Shown: positions 1 to 7,274, counted from the first letter of the stretch. The stretch: DNA of 12,891 nt from Acidilobaceae archaeon (GCA_027044005.1 JALUDK010000207.1:1-12891), one strand, 5' to 3'. The notes: a model not told the origin generated them from the sequence alone. Numbers and translations: made by a program.

Positions 1-164
1 TGTACCCTGGGGATAACCTCTATCCCGTACCTTGCCGCTATACTCTTGAGCCTACTAGCCTCTCCCTCAGGGGCCCCCACGGCCCTGTAGCCCATCCTCT
101 TGAGGGTCCTGAACGTGGCCTCTTCCTCCCCTCTTATGGGGGCTACTGAGAGGTCGATGAACGT
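1..164 (-). CDS. rnp3: RNase P protein component 3 (Rpp30 family), 5' part only
   Basis: This is the 5' end of a gene that runs off the left edge of the window; about 54 codons are visible. The product begins TTFIDLSVAPIRGEEEA and continues with a GYRAVGAPEGEA segment. This resembles the first strands of the TIM-barrel Rpp30/RNase P component 3 fold, a protein subunit of the ribozyme that removes 5' leaders from pre-tRNA. The call is supported by position: the gene directly upstream is COG1325, a known neighbour of rpp30 in archaeal exosome/RNase P clusters. The open frame begins after an in-frame TGA at 171-173 and has no ATG, GTG or TTG before the ATG at 93-95, which would remove the first strand. 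A Shine-Dalgarno GGGTGAT at 170-176 lies 5 nt before an ACG codon at 162-164, taken here as the apparent start. The gene overlaps the end of COG1325 by about 20 nt. Family assignment rests on a short fragment. Confidence 0.72.
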
Positions 165-601
165 TGTGTATCACCCTTTAGCATCTCCCTGTATTCCTCA
201 ACAGCCCTCCTCCTACCACCGGTATAGCCTATCTCAACCTTTATCACGTCATCGGCCTCATAGAGGATAACCCTTCCTTGCAGGGCCTCCTGCTTACTCA
301 GCCTTATGTGGAGGGTGCCCGATCTGTCAACCCTCTCATCCAGGCTGGAGGCTACCTGGCTTCTATCCAGGCTGCTCATCTTGGATAAGATCTCCTGGGC
401 CACCCTCCTGGCAGCCTGGCCCCGTAGCTTGTATGTGTAAACCTTTATCGGGTTTCCATAGTGGCCCTCGTACTCCTCAACCTCTACCTCGGCCTCCTCA
501 ATACTGTCTAGGGGGGCAACGTTCCTCAGAGCCTCTAAGACCTTAGCCTCATCCTCGGTTGCATGCACGTATACCCTAACCACGAGGCTCTTCACGGGCA
601 C
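143..601 (-). CDS. COG1325 RNA-binding protein (exosome-cluster protein)
   Basis: A 152-residue soluble, acidic-and-basic protein that matches the archaeal COG1325 (PF01877) family in length and layout. The N-terminal strand VKSLVVRVYVHATEDEAKV is followed by an acidic segment, the EGHYGNPIKVYTYKL strand and a C-terminal KVEIGYTGGRRRAVEEYREML stretch split by a short turn. The family is annotated as RNA-binding and is encoded in the exosome/RNase P gene neighbourhood; its exact biochemical role is not settled. The start is GTG at 601, with a GGTGA Shine-Dalgarno that overlaps the TGA stop of the aldehyde-dehydrogenase-like gene just 6 bp upstream, so translation is probably coupled. The TAG at 143-145 lies inside the Rpp30 gene. 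In many archaea rpl15e precedes this gene; here an ALDH-fold gene does. Family recognition is by pattern and neighbour. Confidence 0.8.
   Translation of the reverse strand: MPVKSLVVRVYVHATEDEAKVLEALRNVAPLDSIEEAEVEVEEYEGHYGNPIKVYTYKLRGQAARRVAQEILSKMSSLDRSQVASSLDERVDRSGTLHIRLSKQEALQGRVILYEADDVIKVEIGYTGGRRRAVEEYREMLKGDTQRSSTSQ
170..176 (-). promoter_or_regulatory. Shine-Dalgarno site of the Rpp30 gene
   Basis: The minus strand reads GGGTGAT, a close match to the 3' end of crenarchaeal 16S rRNA. It lies inside the last codons of the COG1325 gene. Five nucleotides separate it from an ACG codon in the Rpp30 frame, so it marks where translation should start although no ordinary start codon is there. 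Confidence 0.55.
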
Positions 602-607
602 CCCGGG

Positions 608-2092
608 TCACCTGTAGGGCTCCGCCTCTACACCCTCTAGCGGGGTGCCGGTATATACTATCCTCGAGGCTAGTAGCCTGCCTGGCGGGTAGGAGAGCAG
701 GGGGCTACCAACCGGGTAATGGCACTCGTGGAAGACCCGGGGCCTCTCTAGGTCCTGGTTAACATACACGATCCTGAATCCGGAGCGCGCTGCCTCGTCG
801 GCAACCCTATACCACGGGTCAGCGTAGATTAGGAGCGCGTCCACATGAGGTAGGGCCTTGGCCAGGGCCAGCGCCTCGCCGCAGCTGGAGACCCTAACCA
901 CTGGGATCACGGGTACATTACTCTTCTCCCACAGCATCTTGGAGGACTTATCCACGTGGTCAAGGACCACCGGCCTATAGAGAGTCCTGGACACTCTGCC
1001 CCCGTAGAGCACCTGCGCCCCCCTGCCAACAGCATCCTCGATCATAGCCTCCATGTGGCTTACACGCCTCTTACCGTTCATTGGGCCAAGGCTAGTACCT
1101 GCCTCCAACGGGTTCCCCGGCCTCAACGTCTCGGCGTAGCTAATCAGGGCATCCACAAGCTCCCCAGCAATGCTAGCCTCAGCTATGACCGCCTTGGTGG
1201 CCAGGCATCCCCGGCCAGCGGCCTGCACCCTCGACTCTATTATGCTCCTAGCAGCCACGGCGATATTGGCCCCACTACAAACTATAGCCACAGAGTTATC
1301 GGCTGCAAGGCTAACATGGTAGGCCATAGGCGCCCTTGATATGATCGAGGCTACAGTCGACCTGGAGCCCGCGGAGGCCACAGCGTCTAGGAGGCCAGCC
1401 TTGCTAGCCTGATCCAGTACAGAGGGGCCGCTACCAGCAACCAGCGCTACACTGTCACCCAGCCCAGCCTCCTCAGCGGCTGCTACTAGGAGTGCCGCGG
1501 GAAGCATCGATGCCAGCGGGGGCTTCACTATAGCGGGCATGCCAAGTACTATTGAGTGCGTAAGCCCGTGGGCCGACGTATAGAGGGGGGCTGGGGCGGC
1601 CCCGTAGATAAGCATGGGAGCCCTCCTCCAGGGCCACCTTATAGCGCCATCCCCCCTCCAGGAGTAGGCCAGGTCGCGGGAGTAGAGATCGTAGACCGAT
1701 GCCGCTGAGTTGAGGATCTCTATGGCATCCTCCACCTCTGCCTCCGCCTCTTTTAGCGGCTTCCCAGTAACCATAGCTATGATACTGGTTACCTGCTGTG
1801 ACTTCTCCTCGAGCACCTCCCCCACAGACCTGAGCGCCTCGATCCTATCCTGAATATTCATGTAGGGGACCTTTGACGCCTCGGCTAGCCTAGAGGCGGC
1901 CTCCTTTACATCAGCCCCTCCATGACGGGGGATGTAGTAGAGCCTTTCGCCAGTATAAGGCTCTTTGAAGGCGTGCGCGGGCTTGCCGGAGACCCAGCCT
2001 CCAGAGTAGAGGCGTAGCAGTATATCGTCCCCGCGCTCCTCCACAGTCCTCGACATCCACCCGTCGAGGATCCTCTTGAGCTTATCCTGCAT
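608..2092 (-). CDS. aldehyde dehydrogenase superfamily protein with lost catalytic residues
   Basis: A 494-residue protein with the full ALDH fold: the substrate-channel segment around 165-176, the cofactor Lys in AIVKPP (Lys190), a weak second-glycine region near 240 (VASAGSRST), the nucleophile loop GRGCLATK with Cys296, and the GNPLEAGTSLGPM stretch at 326-338. Several positions normally needed for oxidation are changed. The oxyanion Asn of the usual FNFP motif is Pro167. The general-base Glu of LELGG is Ser261 in SLAADN. The ribose-binding Glu of the EEIFGP motif is Lys390 in EKSNVPV. CoA-acylating relatives also lack the general base, so activity is not excluded, but ordinary NAD-dependent aldehyde oxidation looks doubtful. 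The ATG at 2092 is 18 bp after the stop of the adenosyltransferase gene, and the stop is 6 bp before COG1325, so it sits inside an apparent operon. Substrate unknown. Confidence 0.8.
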   Translation of the reverse strand: MQDKLKRILDGWMSRTVEERGDDILLRLYSGGWVSGKPAHAFKEPYTGERLYYIPRHGGADVKEAASRLAEASKVPYMNIQDRIEALRSVGEVLEEKSQQVTSIIAMVTGKPLKEAEAEVEDAIEILNSAASVYDLYSRDLAYSWRGDGAIRWPWRRAPMLIYGAAPAPLYTSAHGLTHSIVLGMPAIVKPPLASMLPAALLVAAAEEAGLGDSVALVAGSGPSVLDQASKAGLLDAVASAGSRSTVASIISRAPMAYHVSLAADNSVAIVCSGANIAVAARSIIESRVQAAGRGCLATKAVIAEASIAGELVDALISYAETLRPGNPLEAGTSLGPMNGKRRVSHMEAMIEDAVGRGAQVLYGGRVSRTLYRPVVLDHVDKSSKMLWEKSNVPVIPVVRVSSCGEALALAKALPHVDALLIYADPWYRVADEAARSGFRIVYVNQDLERPRVFHECHYPVGSPLLSYPPGRLLASRIVYTGTPLEGVEAEPYR

Positions 2093-2110
2093 GAACCCTG
2101 CTACCCCTGT

Positions 2111-2668
2111 TTATATACTAACATATTCGAGGCCGACGGTTTTAACCGTTACATGGGCTGCCATAGCGAAGAGGGCGTCACTCATCCTATTCACGACCCT
2201 GAGTATAGCCTCCCTATCAGGCACCTCCTGGCCCTCCTGCGTTGAGAAGGCCCTTATGATAGCCCTCTCAGCCCTCCTAACTACGCTCCTTGCAACATGG
2301 AGAGACGCCGAGGTCCTCGTTCCCGAGGGTAGTATGAAGAGCCTGAGGTCTACCCCCTCCATGTAGGAGTCCGCCATCTCCTCGAGCCTGGCCACATCAT
2401 CCTCTCCCACGAGCCCCTTCTTCCCGGAGAAGGTGAACCCAACCCTGAATAGGAGACGCTGTAGGTACTCCAGGTCACTCGCAAGCCTCTCAGCCAGGCC
2501 CTTCTCCAGCTCCTCCCTCGCAGTGGCCCTAGCTAGGCCTATGAAGCTGTTGGCCTCATCTATCGTACCAAGGGCCTCTATGAGGGGGTGGTCCTTCCTT
2601 ATTCTACGGCGGAGTAGCATGCACGTGGTCTCCCCGGAGTCCCCGGTACGGGTGTATAGCCTCACCAC
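2111..2668 (-). CDS. PduO/MMAB-type ATP:cob(I)alamin adenosyltransferase
   Basis: A 185-residue protein of usual length for this family, which transfers the adenosyl group of ATP to reduced cobalamin to make coenzyme B12. Visible signatures are the N-terminal ATP-binding YTRTGDSGETT (5-15), the EALGTIDEANSFIG segment (31-44), LPSGTRTSASLHVAR (113-127), the arginine-rich RSVVRRAER helix (127-135) and NRMSDALF (160-167). All are in the order seen in the trimeric PduO/MMAB proteins. In archaea its product usually serves methylmalonyl-CoA mutase or a class II ribonucleotide reductase; neither is in the window. The GTG start at 2668 has a GGGGTGG Shine-Dalgarno 5 nt upstream. It is the first gene of the four-gene minus-strand run, with an AT-rich promoter element at 2710-2716, and is divergent from the peptidase gene. 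Confidence 0.93.
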   Translation of the reverse strand: MVRLYTRTGDSGETTCMLLRRRIRKDHPLIEALGTIDEANSFIGLARATAREELEKGLAERLASDLEYLQRLLFRVGFTFSGKKGLVGEDDVARLEEMADSYMEGVDLRLFILPSGTRTSASLHVARSVVRRAERAIIRAFSTQEGQEVPDREAILRVVNRMSDALFAMAAHVTVKTVGLEYVSI

Positions 2669-2709
2669 CTAAACCACCCCTTGACGCTACAACCAGCTCT
2701 AGAGGTAGG

Positions 2710-2716
2710 ATAATAC
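2710..2716 (-). promoter_or_regulatory. TATA-like element for the adenosyltransferase run
   Basis: GTATTAT on the minus strand, centred near 2713. With about 28 nt from box centre to transcription start, RNA would begin near 2685, giving a leader of about 17 nt that holds the GGGGTGG Shine-Dalgarno. Placement is inferred from sequence only. Confidence 0.4.
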
Positions 2717-2721
2717 ACCCT

Positions 2722-2732
2722 CCTATATATTA
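2722..2732 (+). promoter_or_regulatory. TATA box of the S9 peptidase gene
   Basis: CCTATATATTA, centred near 2728. The centre lies about 28-29 nt from the GTG at 2757, so the mRNA is predicted to begin at or beside that start codon (leaderless). This supports GTG 2757 over the in-frame ATGs at 2766 and 2775, though these remain possible. Confidence 0.6.
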
Positions 2733-2756
2733 CTGCATCCAATGCTCTAAACGCGG

Positions 2757-4676
2757 GTGCGCAGTATGAGGAGTATGACAATAGACGACGTTGTAAGGAT
2801 AGCCAGGATATACGGGGTTAGGGTATCACCCAGGGGGGAAGTAGGATACATAGTAGCAAGGCCCGACCTAGAGGCTAACAAGTATAGAAGCTACCTAACC
2901 ATATGGAGGCCCAGCGGCGACGAGTACTACCTAGAGGCAGAGTCCATATCATCGATAGCATGGAGCCCAACAGGATCAAGCATAGCCTTCCTAGGCAGGA
3001 AAACCAGAGAGGATAGGAAGGAGGGGGTGGGACTATACATATGGACAGGCAAGGGGGAACCGAGACTGCTTACATGGCTCAAGCACGGGGCCTCCCAGCT
3101 CTCGTGGCCCCAAGAAGACAGGATCCTAGTACTCGCCTACACCGAGGTAGAAGGGGACTACGATAAGGATGGTGACTACGTCGCCACGAGCAGCATACCA
3201 TTATGGAGGGACGGAGAGGGGCTAGTAGCGGGGCTCAAGAGGGTTATACTCTCCATAGACCCAGGCTCAGGATACACCGCAGAGGTGGCCGCTGAAGGCA
3301 CAGACATACTAGGCTACGAGTACCACAAAGGCTCCCTCTACTACTACCATGCCCCAGACCCCAGGGACCCGCTCAGCCACAGGCTAGTAAAGTTAGAGGC
3401 TGGCAGGAGGGAGGAAGTGCTTGAGGGCTACACCATAGGGCAACTAAGCTCAAGCGACGAGAAGCTATACATGCTAGCGCACACGAGGCCCATCGGGATA
3501 TCCAGCCATTACAGGCTATACACGCTGGAGGATGGAGAAGCCTCGTGCGCCTCCTGCGGATTCAAGTGGAACATAGCATCCATAGCCGGGTTCCGCGACG
3601 GGGAGCCGGTCATAGTGTACCTACAAAGGGGAGCCAGCATACTGGCCCAGATAAGCGGAGCCGAAGCTAGGCCTATAACAGGCGAGAGGGAATACGTACA
3701 CGCAGCCCACGTACACAAGGGGATAGCAGCGTACATCCTATCCACACCAACAACCCCACCTGAAGTATACGCCGACATGGCGGGCTCCCGGGCTAGGGTA
3801 AGTAGAGTAAACCAGTGGCTAGCCAGGGAGGTTGCACTCGTCGAGCCCATCCACTTCACAGTAGAGGCGGAGGGAGACATGGTAGACGCCTGGGTGATGC
3901 TCCCGCCCAGCGGGGAGCCACCGTACCCGGCCATACTATACATCCACGGCGGCCCGAAGGGGATGTATGGCTACAGGTTCCACCCGGAGATGCAGCTAGC
4001 CGCCTCCAGGGGCTACGCGGTGGTATACTCAAACCCCCGGGGTAGTGACGGCTATAGCGAGGAGTTCGCCGATGTAAGGGGTAGGTACGGAGAGGAGGAT
4101 TACAGGCAGCTCATGAAGGTCCTTGATGTTGCACTGGAGAGGTTCAGCCTCGACCCGGAGAGGCTGGGGGTGACTGGCATAAGCTACGGGGGCTACATGA
4201 CTAACTGGATAATAACTAGGACATCCAGGTTCAAGGCGGCTGTCAGCGAGAACGGGATAGCCGACTGGATCTCCGACTACTGGGCCAGCGACATAGGATA
4301 CTGGTTCGACCCGGACCAGATAGGAGGTACACCACAGACAAGCCTAGAGGCATACATATCCAGGAGCCCGGCATTCCACGTAGACAACGTTGAGACGCCG
4401 CTCCTACTAATACACTCGATGGAGGACTACAGGTGCTTTATAGACCAGGCACTAGCAATGCACGTCTCCCTCAGGGTTAGAGGCAAGAAGTCGAGGCTCA
4501 TAGTCTTCAAGAAGGGTGGGCACGGTCACAGCATACTAGGGGAGCCGAGGCATAGGAGGAAGAGGCTGGAGGCCATATGGAGCTGGTTCGACGAGCACCT
4601 ACGAGGAGCCATTAACGGGGGGAGGCAGGGTGGTGGTGACCCTTCCACCAGCCCCAAGCCTGCCGGTAAACCTTGA
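2757..4676 (+). CDS. S9-family serine peptidase (acylaminoacyl/prolyl oligopeptidase type)
   Basis: A 639-residue cytoplasmic two-domain peptidase. An N-terminal beta-propeller (roughly residues 20-370, with repeats such as ISSIAWSPTGSSIAFLG) gates an alpha/beta-hydrolase domain (roughly 375-615). The catalytic triad is visible: Ser476 in GISYGGYM, Asp557 in HSMEDYRC and His589 in KGGHGHS. The oxyanion-side HGGP motif is at 397-400. The HSMEDYRC form is typical of acylaminoacyl-peptidase-like S9C members (COG1506), which remove N-acylated residues or cut short peptides. No signal peptide or membrane segment is seen. The gene stands alone, divergent from the adenosyltransferase, with a TATA box placed for a leaderless GTG start. 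After the hydrolase fold a Gly/Pro/Ser-rich tail of about 22 residues is encoded in the 78-bp overlap with the convergent transporter gene. Exact specificity cannot be read from sequence. Confidence 0.92.
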   Translation: MRSMRSMTIDDVVRIARIYGVRVSPRGEVGYIVARPDLEANKYRSYLTIWRPSGDEYYLEAESISSIAWSPTGSSIAFLGRKTREDRKEGVGLYIWTGKGEPRLLTWLKHGASQLSWPQEDRILVLAYTEVEGDYDKDGDYVATSSIPLWRDGEGLVAGLKRVILSIDPGSGYTAEVAAEGTDILGYEYHKGSLYYYHAPDPRDPLSHRLVKLEAGRREEVLEGYTIGQLSSSDEKLYMLAHTRPIGISSHYRLYTLEDGEASCASCGFKWNIASIAGFRDGEPVIVYLQRGASILAQISGAEARPITGEREYVHAAHVHKGIAAYILSTPTTPPEVYADMAGSRARVSRVNQWLAREVALVEPIHFTVEAEGDMVDAWVMLPPSGEPPYPAILYIHGGPKGMYGYRFHPEMQLAASRGYAVVYSNPRGSDGYSEEFADVRGRYGEEDYRQLMKVLDVALERFSLDPERLGVTGISYGGYMTNWIITRTSRFKAAVSENGIADWISDYWASDIGYWFDPDQIGGTPQTSLEAYISRSPAFHVDNVETPLLLIHSMEDYRCFIDQALAMHVSLRVRGKKSRLIVFKKGGHGHSILGEPRHRRKRLEAIWSWFDEHLRGAINGGRQGGGDPSTSPKPAGKP

Positions 4677-5306
4677 GACCAGGCTCACCCCAGCGTAGAC
4701 TAGTGGGGTATCAAGGGCAGCTATGAGGACCTTGGCCAGCCACATGCTCACTATCATATTAACGGTCGCCCCTATTGCGTCTAGGCTGCCGAAGGCTAGG
4801 GTTATGAAGATCGTGGAGTCTATGAGCTGGCTTATCATTGTGGATGCATTATTCCTTATCCACAGGTGCTTGCCCCCTGTTAGCTCCTTCAGCTTTAGGA
4901 AGGCCCATACGTCGTGGTGCTGGCTGACTAGGTAGGCTATGATGCTTGCCGCCACGATCCTGAACTGTGGGGTGAATACCTGGTCGTATAGGCTCGGCGG
5001 GGGCGCGTTGGGTATAGCCGCTGGGGGTAGGAGCTTGTCGACTCCGATTAGTAGGAGCATCACTAGCTCCGCCGCCAGGCCGCCCCATACTATGAAGAGT
5101 GCGCCCTTCCTGCCATAGATCTCGTCCACCACGTCGGTTATCGTGAATGTTATGGCGTACGCTATAGTGCCGGCTGGCACGACGAACCATAGGATCTGGA
5201 TAAACTTGATCCCTGCCGATATGTTAGCGTAGACGAGCGCGGCGCCGAACATGCCCGAGAGTATGAGGAGCACCATCAGGTCTCTATCGCTAAGCCTATC
5301 CACCAC
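4599..5306 (-). CDS. queuosine/archaeosine-precursor transporter, YhhQ family
   Basis: A 235-residue integral membrane protein with about six hydrophobic segments, matching the YhhQ/QPTR (COG1738, PF02592) family. The diagnostic pieces are present: TDVVDEIYGRKGA after the second segment, SQHHDVWAFLKLKELTGGK in the central loop, LWIRNNASTMISQLIDS, and a following IFITLAFGS segment. Family members take up 7-deazaguanine precursors of the tRNA base queuosine; in archaea the plausible end product is archaeosine. No archaeosine-synthesis gene is in the window, so the substrate is inferred from the family. The start is GTG 5306 or the next codon, GTG 5303. The hydrophilic C-terminal tail after the last segment is encoded within the overlap with the S9 peptidase gene. 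Confidence 0.88.
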   Translation of the reverse strand: MVDRLSDRDLMVLLILSGMFGAALVYANISAGIKFIQILWFVVPAGTIAYAITFTITDVVDEIYGRKGALFIVWGGLAAELVMLLLIGVDKLLPPAAIPNAPPPSLYDQVFTPQFRIVAASIIAYLVSQHHDVWAFLKLKELTGGKHLWIRNNASTMISQLIDSTIFITLAFGSLDAIGATVNMIVSMWLAKVLIAALDTPLVYAGVSLVSRFTGRLGAGGRVTTTLPPPVNGSS

Positions 5307-5308
5307 GA

Positions 5309-5323
5309 CCCCCCGCTAGGGGG
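5309..5323. repeat. short GC inverted repeat before the YhhQ-family gene
   Basis: A run of six C, the loop GCTA and five G form a 5-bp hairpin just upstream of the GTG start at 5306. The TATA-like ATTTATCCC on the minus strand (5338-5346) predicts transcription starting near 5314, inside this hairpin. The repeat may therefore act only at the DNA level, or be chance in GC-rich DNA. Confidence 0.3.
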
Positions 5324-5393
5324 TTCAACCGTAGGAGGGATAAATCTTGCATCATGTAGGCTTGTGAGAAAGTGGTGGGCCCGGGGGGAGGGG

Positions 5394-5681
5394 CTAGAGC
5401 TCGAAGCCCCGGGGCTTCCTCTGCTCCTCAGGCCTTATCTTGACTATACCATAGTGGATCGCGCATGATATGCAATAGCACTTGGTGACTGGGTACCTCA
5501 TTATTATTGCTCCCTTCTTCTCTAGCTCCTCGGCCAGGCCGGGATCCACTGGGCTATACATCCTAGTGACGCATATGGCCTTATCCGCTGGGACTAGCCT
5601 TCCACAGTTGTCGCACTGTATGGTGCCTGTCTTACCCTTGGCGCCCTTGCGCCTGCCCCTGCTCTCCCTCTTCTTGGGCAT
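5394..5681 (-). CDS. rps26e: small ribosomal subunit protein S26e (eS26)
   Basis: A 95-residue basic protein. The first 20 residues are almost all Lys, Arg, Gly and Ser (PKKRESRGRRKGAKGKTG). A zinc-binding module follows, with Cys23 and Cys26 (CDNC) and Cys70 and Cys73 (CISC); an additional Cys68 is present. The YCISCAIHYGIVKIR segment is a clear signature of eS26, a small-subunit protein near the mRNA exit channel that is shared by eukaryotes and many Crenarchaeota. The ATG at 5681 has a GGAGGAAGGTAGGG purine tract immediately upstream, and an AT-rich element at 5722-5736 fits a leader of about 20 nt. The gene is transcribed alone, between the transporter gene and the prolyl-tRNA synthetase gene. 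Presence of eS26 supports a crenarchaeal origin. Confidence 0.95.
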   Translation of the reverse strand: MPKKRESRGRRKGAKGKTGTIQCDNCGRLVPADKAICVTRMYSPVDPGLAEELEKKGAIIMRYPVTKCYCISCAIHYGIVKIRPEEQRKPRGFEL

Positions 5682-5721
5682 CCCTACCTTCCTCCCCAGC
5701 CAGTGGAGGGCGCCGGTGGAC

Positions 5722-5736
5722 TATAATAATATTACA
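5722..5736 (-). promoter_or_regulatory. AT-rich promoter element of rps26e
   Basis: Minus-strand TGTAATATTATTATA, centred near 5728. RNA would start near 5700, giving a leader of about 20 nt that contains the purine-rich ribosome site directly before ATG 5681. Confidence 0.45.
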
Positions 5737-5749
5737 TGGCGGCCAGGGG

Positions 5750-7195
5750 CTAATAGGTCTTGGCGTACCTGATCCAGGTTACAGCATCCCTGCCGCATAT
5801 GGGGCACCTGGAGCCTGTGGCATCCTCCCTGGGCCACGGTGTGCCTAGGCTCTTGGCCTCGAGCTCGTCCTCCATTCTCGCAGCGCACTCGTCATTCCCG
5901 CACCAGGGCACCTCCGCTACTCCCCTCCTCTGTGAGACCCACTCCTTGGCCTCCCCCAGGTTCTCGGTCCTCTTGATCCTGCTCCTCATGTAGTTCCAGG
6001 CCCTCTCCTTCAGGTTCTCGTAGATCTCCTCGAACACCCTCTTGATCGTGGAGGGTAGCTCCTCCACTGGGACTATACTCTTTTCAAGGGTGTCTCTTCT
6101 GACCAGGGTAACCGTGTCCTCCCTAGCCTCCCTGGGCCCGATCTCCAGCCTAACGGGGACCCCGCGGGCCTCCCAGTAGTAGAACTTGGCCCCGGGCCTC
6201 ACCTCCTCTCTATCGTCCACTCTCACCCTGAGCCCGGCCTCCTCTAGGACCTTTAAGACCCTGGCAACGTGCCTCGTCACTGCAACCCTATCCTCGTCGC
6301 CCCCGGCTGGTATGGGCACTATGACCACCTGGATGGGGGCTATGCTGGGTATCATCACGGTGCCCCTATCATCTCCATGCACGCTTATGAGGGTCGCTAC
6401 TATCCTATCGCTTATACCGTAGCTGGTCTGCCAGGGGTAGTCATGGCTCTCATCGGATAGTTGTATCTTGAAGTCGAAGACCTTGGTGAAGTTCTGGCCC
6501 AGATTGTGTACAGTACCTATCTGGAGCACCCTGCCGTCGGGCATTATCGTGTCGAATGCTATCGTGTACAGTGCCCCAGGGAACTTGTCCCACTCCGGCC
6601 TCTTCGATATAAGGTAGGGAATGCCCAGGCTGTCATAGATCTCCTTGTACGCCTCAATAGCCTCCAGGACCTGCCTCTCGCTGTCCTCAAACGAGTCGTG
6701 GACAGTATGGGCCTCCTTGAATGTGGTAACCTCCCTCAACCTTATCATCGGCCTCGTCGCCTTGGTCTCGTACCTGAATATGCTGACAATCTGATAATAC
6801 TTCTTGGGGAGCTGCCTATAGCTCTTGATCCAGTAGTTCTCCATAAAGGTTATACTAGTCTCGCTAGTAGGCCTAAGGGCCAGCTTTATATCCAGGGGCT
6901 CTAGGCCGCCGTGGGTGACCCAGTACACCTCATCCTCGAAGCCCTTGATATGCTCCTTTTCAACCCTGAGCAGGGTCTCGGGTATGAGGAGGGGGAACAG
7001 GACCTCCTCGTGCCCCCTCCTATCAAGGGCGTCCCGGATAAGCTCAACCACACGTCTCCTAATCTGGAAGCCGTAGGGCATCCAAACACCCATGCCCTTG
7101 ACCGGGTAGCGTCCATAATCGTAGATCTCAGCCTCCTCCAGTACCCAGTCGAACCATCGGGGGTAGTTGGACTCCCACCGCTCCCTTGACACCAT
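5750..7195 (-). CDS. proS: prolyl-tRNA synthetase, archaeal/eukaryotic type
   Basis: A class II aminoacyl-tRNA synthetase of about 481 residues, the short archaeal-type ProRS without the bacterial editing insert. It charges tRNA-Pro with proline in the cytoplasm. Visible are the N-terminal YPVKGMGVWMPYGFQIRR, the class II RPTSET segment, motif 2 (SIFRYETKATRPMIRLREV), the GTVHNLGQNFTKVF loop, and motif 3 in SYGISDRIVATLISVHGDD. The anticodon-binding domain starts at APIQVVIVPIPAGG. A C-terminal zinc-like domain holds CGNDEC and CPIC and ends in YAKTY, as in the family. An in-frame GTG lies at 7204, but ATG 7195 is preferred because CGGGTG lies 6 nt upstream and the product then begins MVSRERWESNYPRWF like relatives. 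A TATA-like element at 7234-7242 is about 43 nt upstream of ATG 7195. Confidence 0.96.
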   Translation of the reverse strand: MVSRERWESNYPRWFDWVLEEAEIYDYGRYPVKGMGVWMPYGFQIRRRVVELIRDALDRRGHEEVLFPLLIPETLLRVEKEHIKGFEDEVYWVTHGGLEPLDIKLALRPTSETSITFMENYWIKSYRQLPKKYYQIVSIFRYETKATRPMIRLREVTTFKEAHTVHDSFEDSERQVLEAIEAYKEIYDSLGIPYLISKRPEWDKFPGALYTIAFDTIMPDGRVLQIGTVHNLGQNFTKVFDFKIQLSDESHDYPWQTSYGISDRIVATLISVHGDDRGTVMIPSIAPIQVVIVPIPAGGDEDRVAVTRHVARVLKVLEEAGLRVRVDDREEVRPGAKFYYWEARGVPVRLEIGPREAREDTVTLVRRDTLEKSIVPVEELPSTIKRVFEEIYENLKERAWNYMRSRIKRTENLGEAKEWVSQRRGVAEVPWCGNDECAARMEDELEAKSLGTPWPREDATGSRCPICGRDAVTWIRYAKTY

Positions 7196-7233
7196 GAGGG
7201 GCACCCGATTATGGAGGATCCGGGCGTGCGTGC

Positions 7234-7242
7234 AATAAATAT
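7234..7242 (-). promoter_or_regulatory. TATA box of proS
   Basis: Minus-strand ATATTTATT, centred near 7238. Transcription is predicted to begin near 7210, leaving a leader of about 15 nt before ATG 7195 that contains the GGGTG ribosome site. Confidence 0.5.
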
Positions 7243-7274
7243 GCCTGGGGGCTTGGATTGGGATGGTGGCCCTG

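Noticed and set aside
956..1339. 127-codon plus-strand ORF inside the ALDH-like gene
   Set aside because: Antisense shadow with His/Pro/Ser-rich composition and no promoter or ribosome site.
2104..2118. TATATAAA on the minus strand just before the ALDH-like gene
   Set aside because: Its centre near 2113 would place the transcription start near 2085, a few bases inside the gene after ATG 2092. Read-through from the adenosyltransferase gene explains expression better.
3509..3943. 144-codon minus-strand ORF inside the S9 peptidase gene
   Set aside because: Antisense shadow of a strongly recognised gene; its product is low-complexity Ser/Pro/Ala/Met with no family features or ribosome site.
6352..6358. 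Perfect C box GTGATGA on the minus strand within proS
   Set aside because: No D or D' CTGA lies at guide distance downstream; the bases are fixed by conserved ProRS codons.
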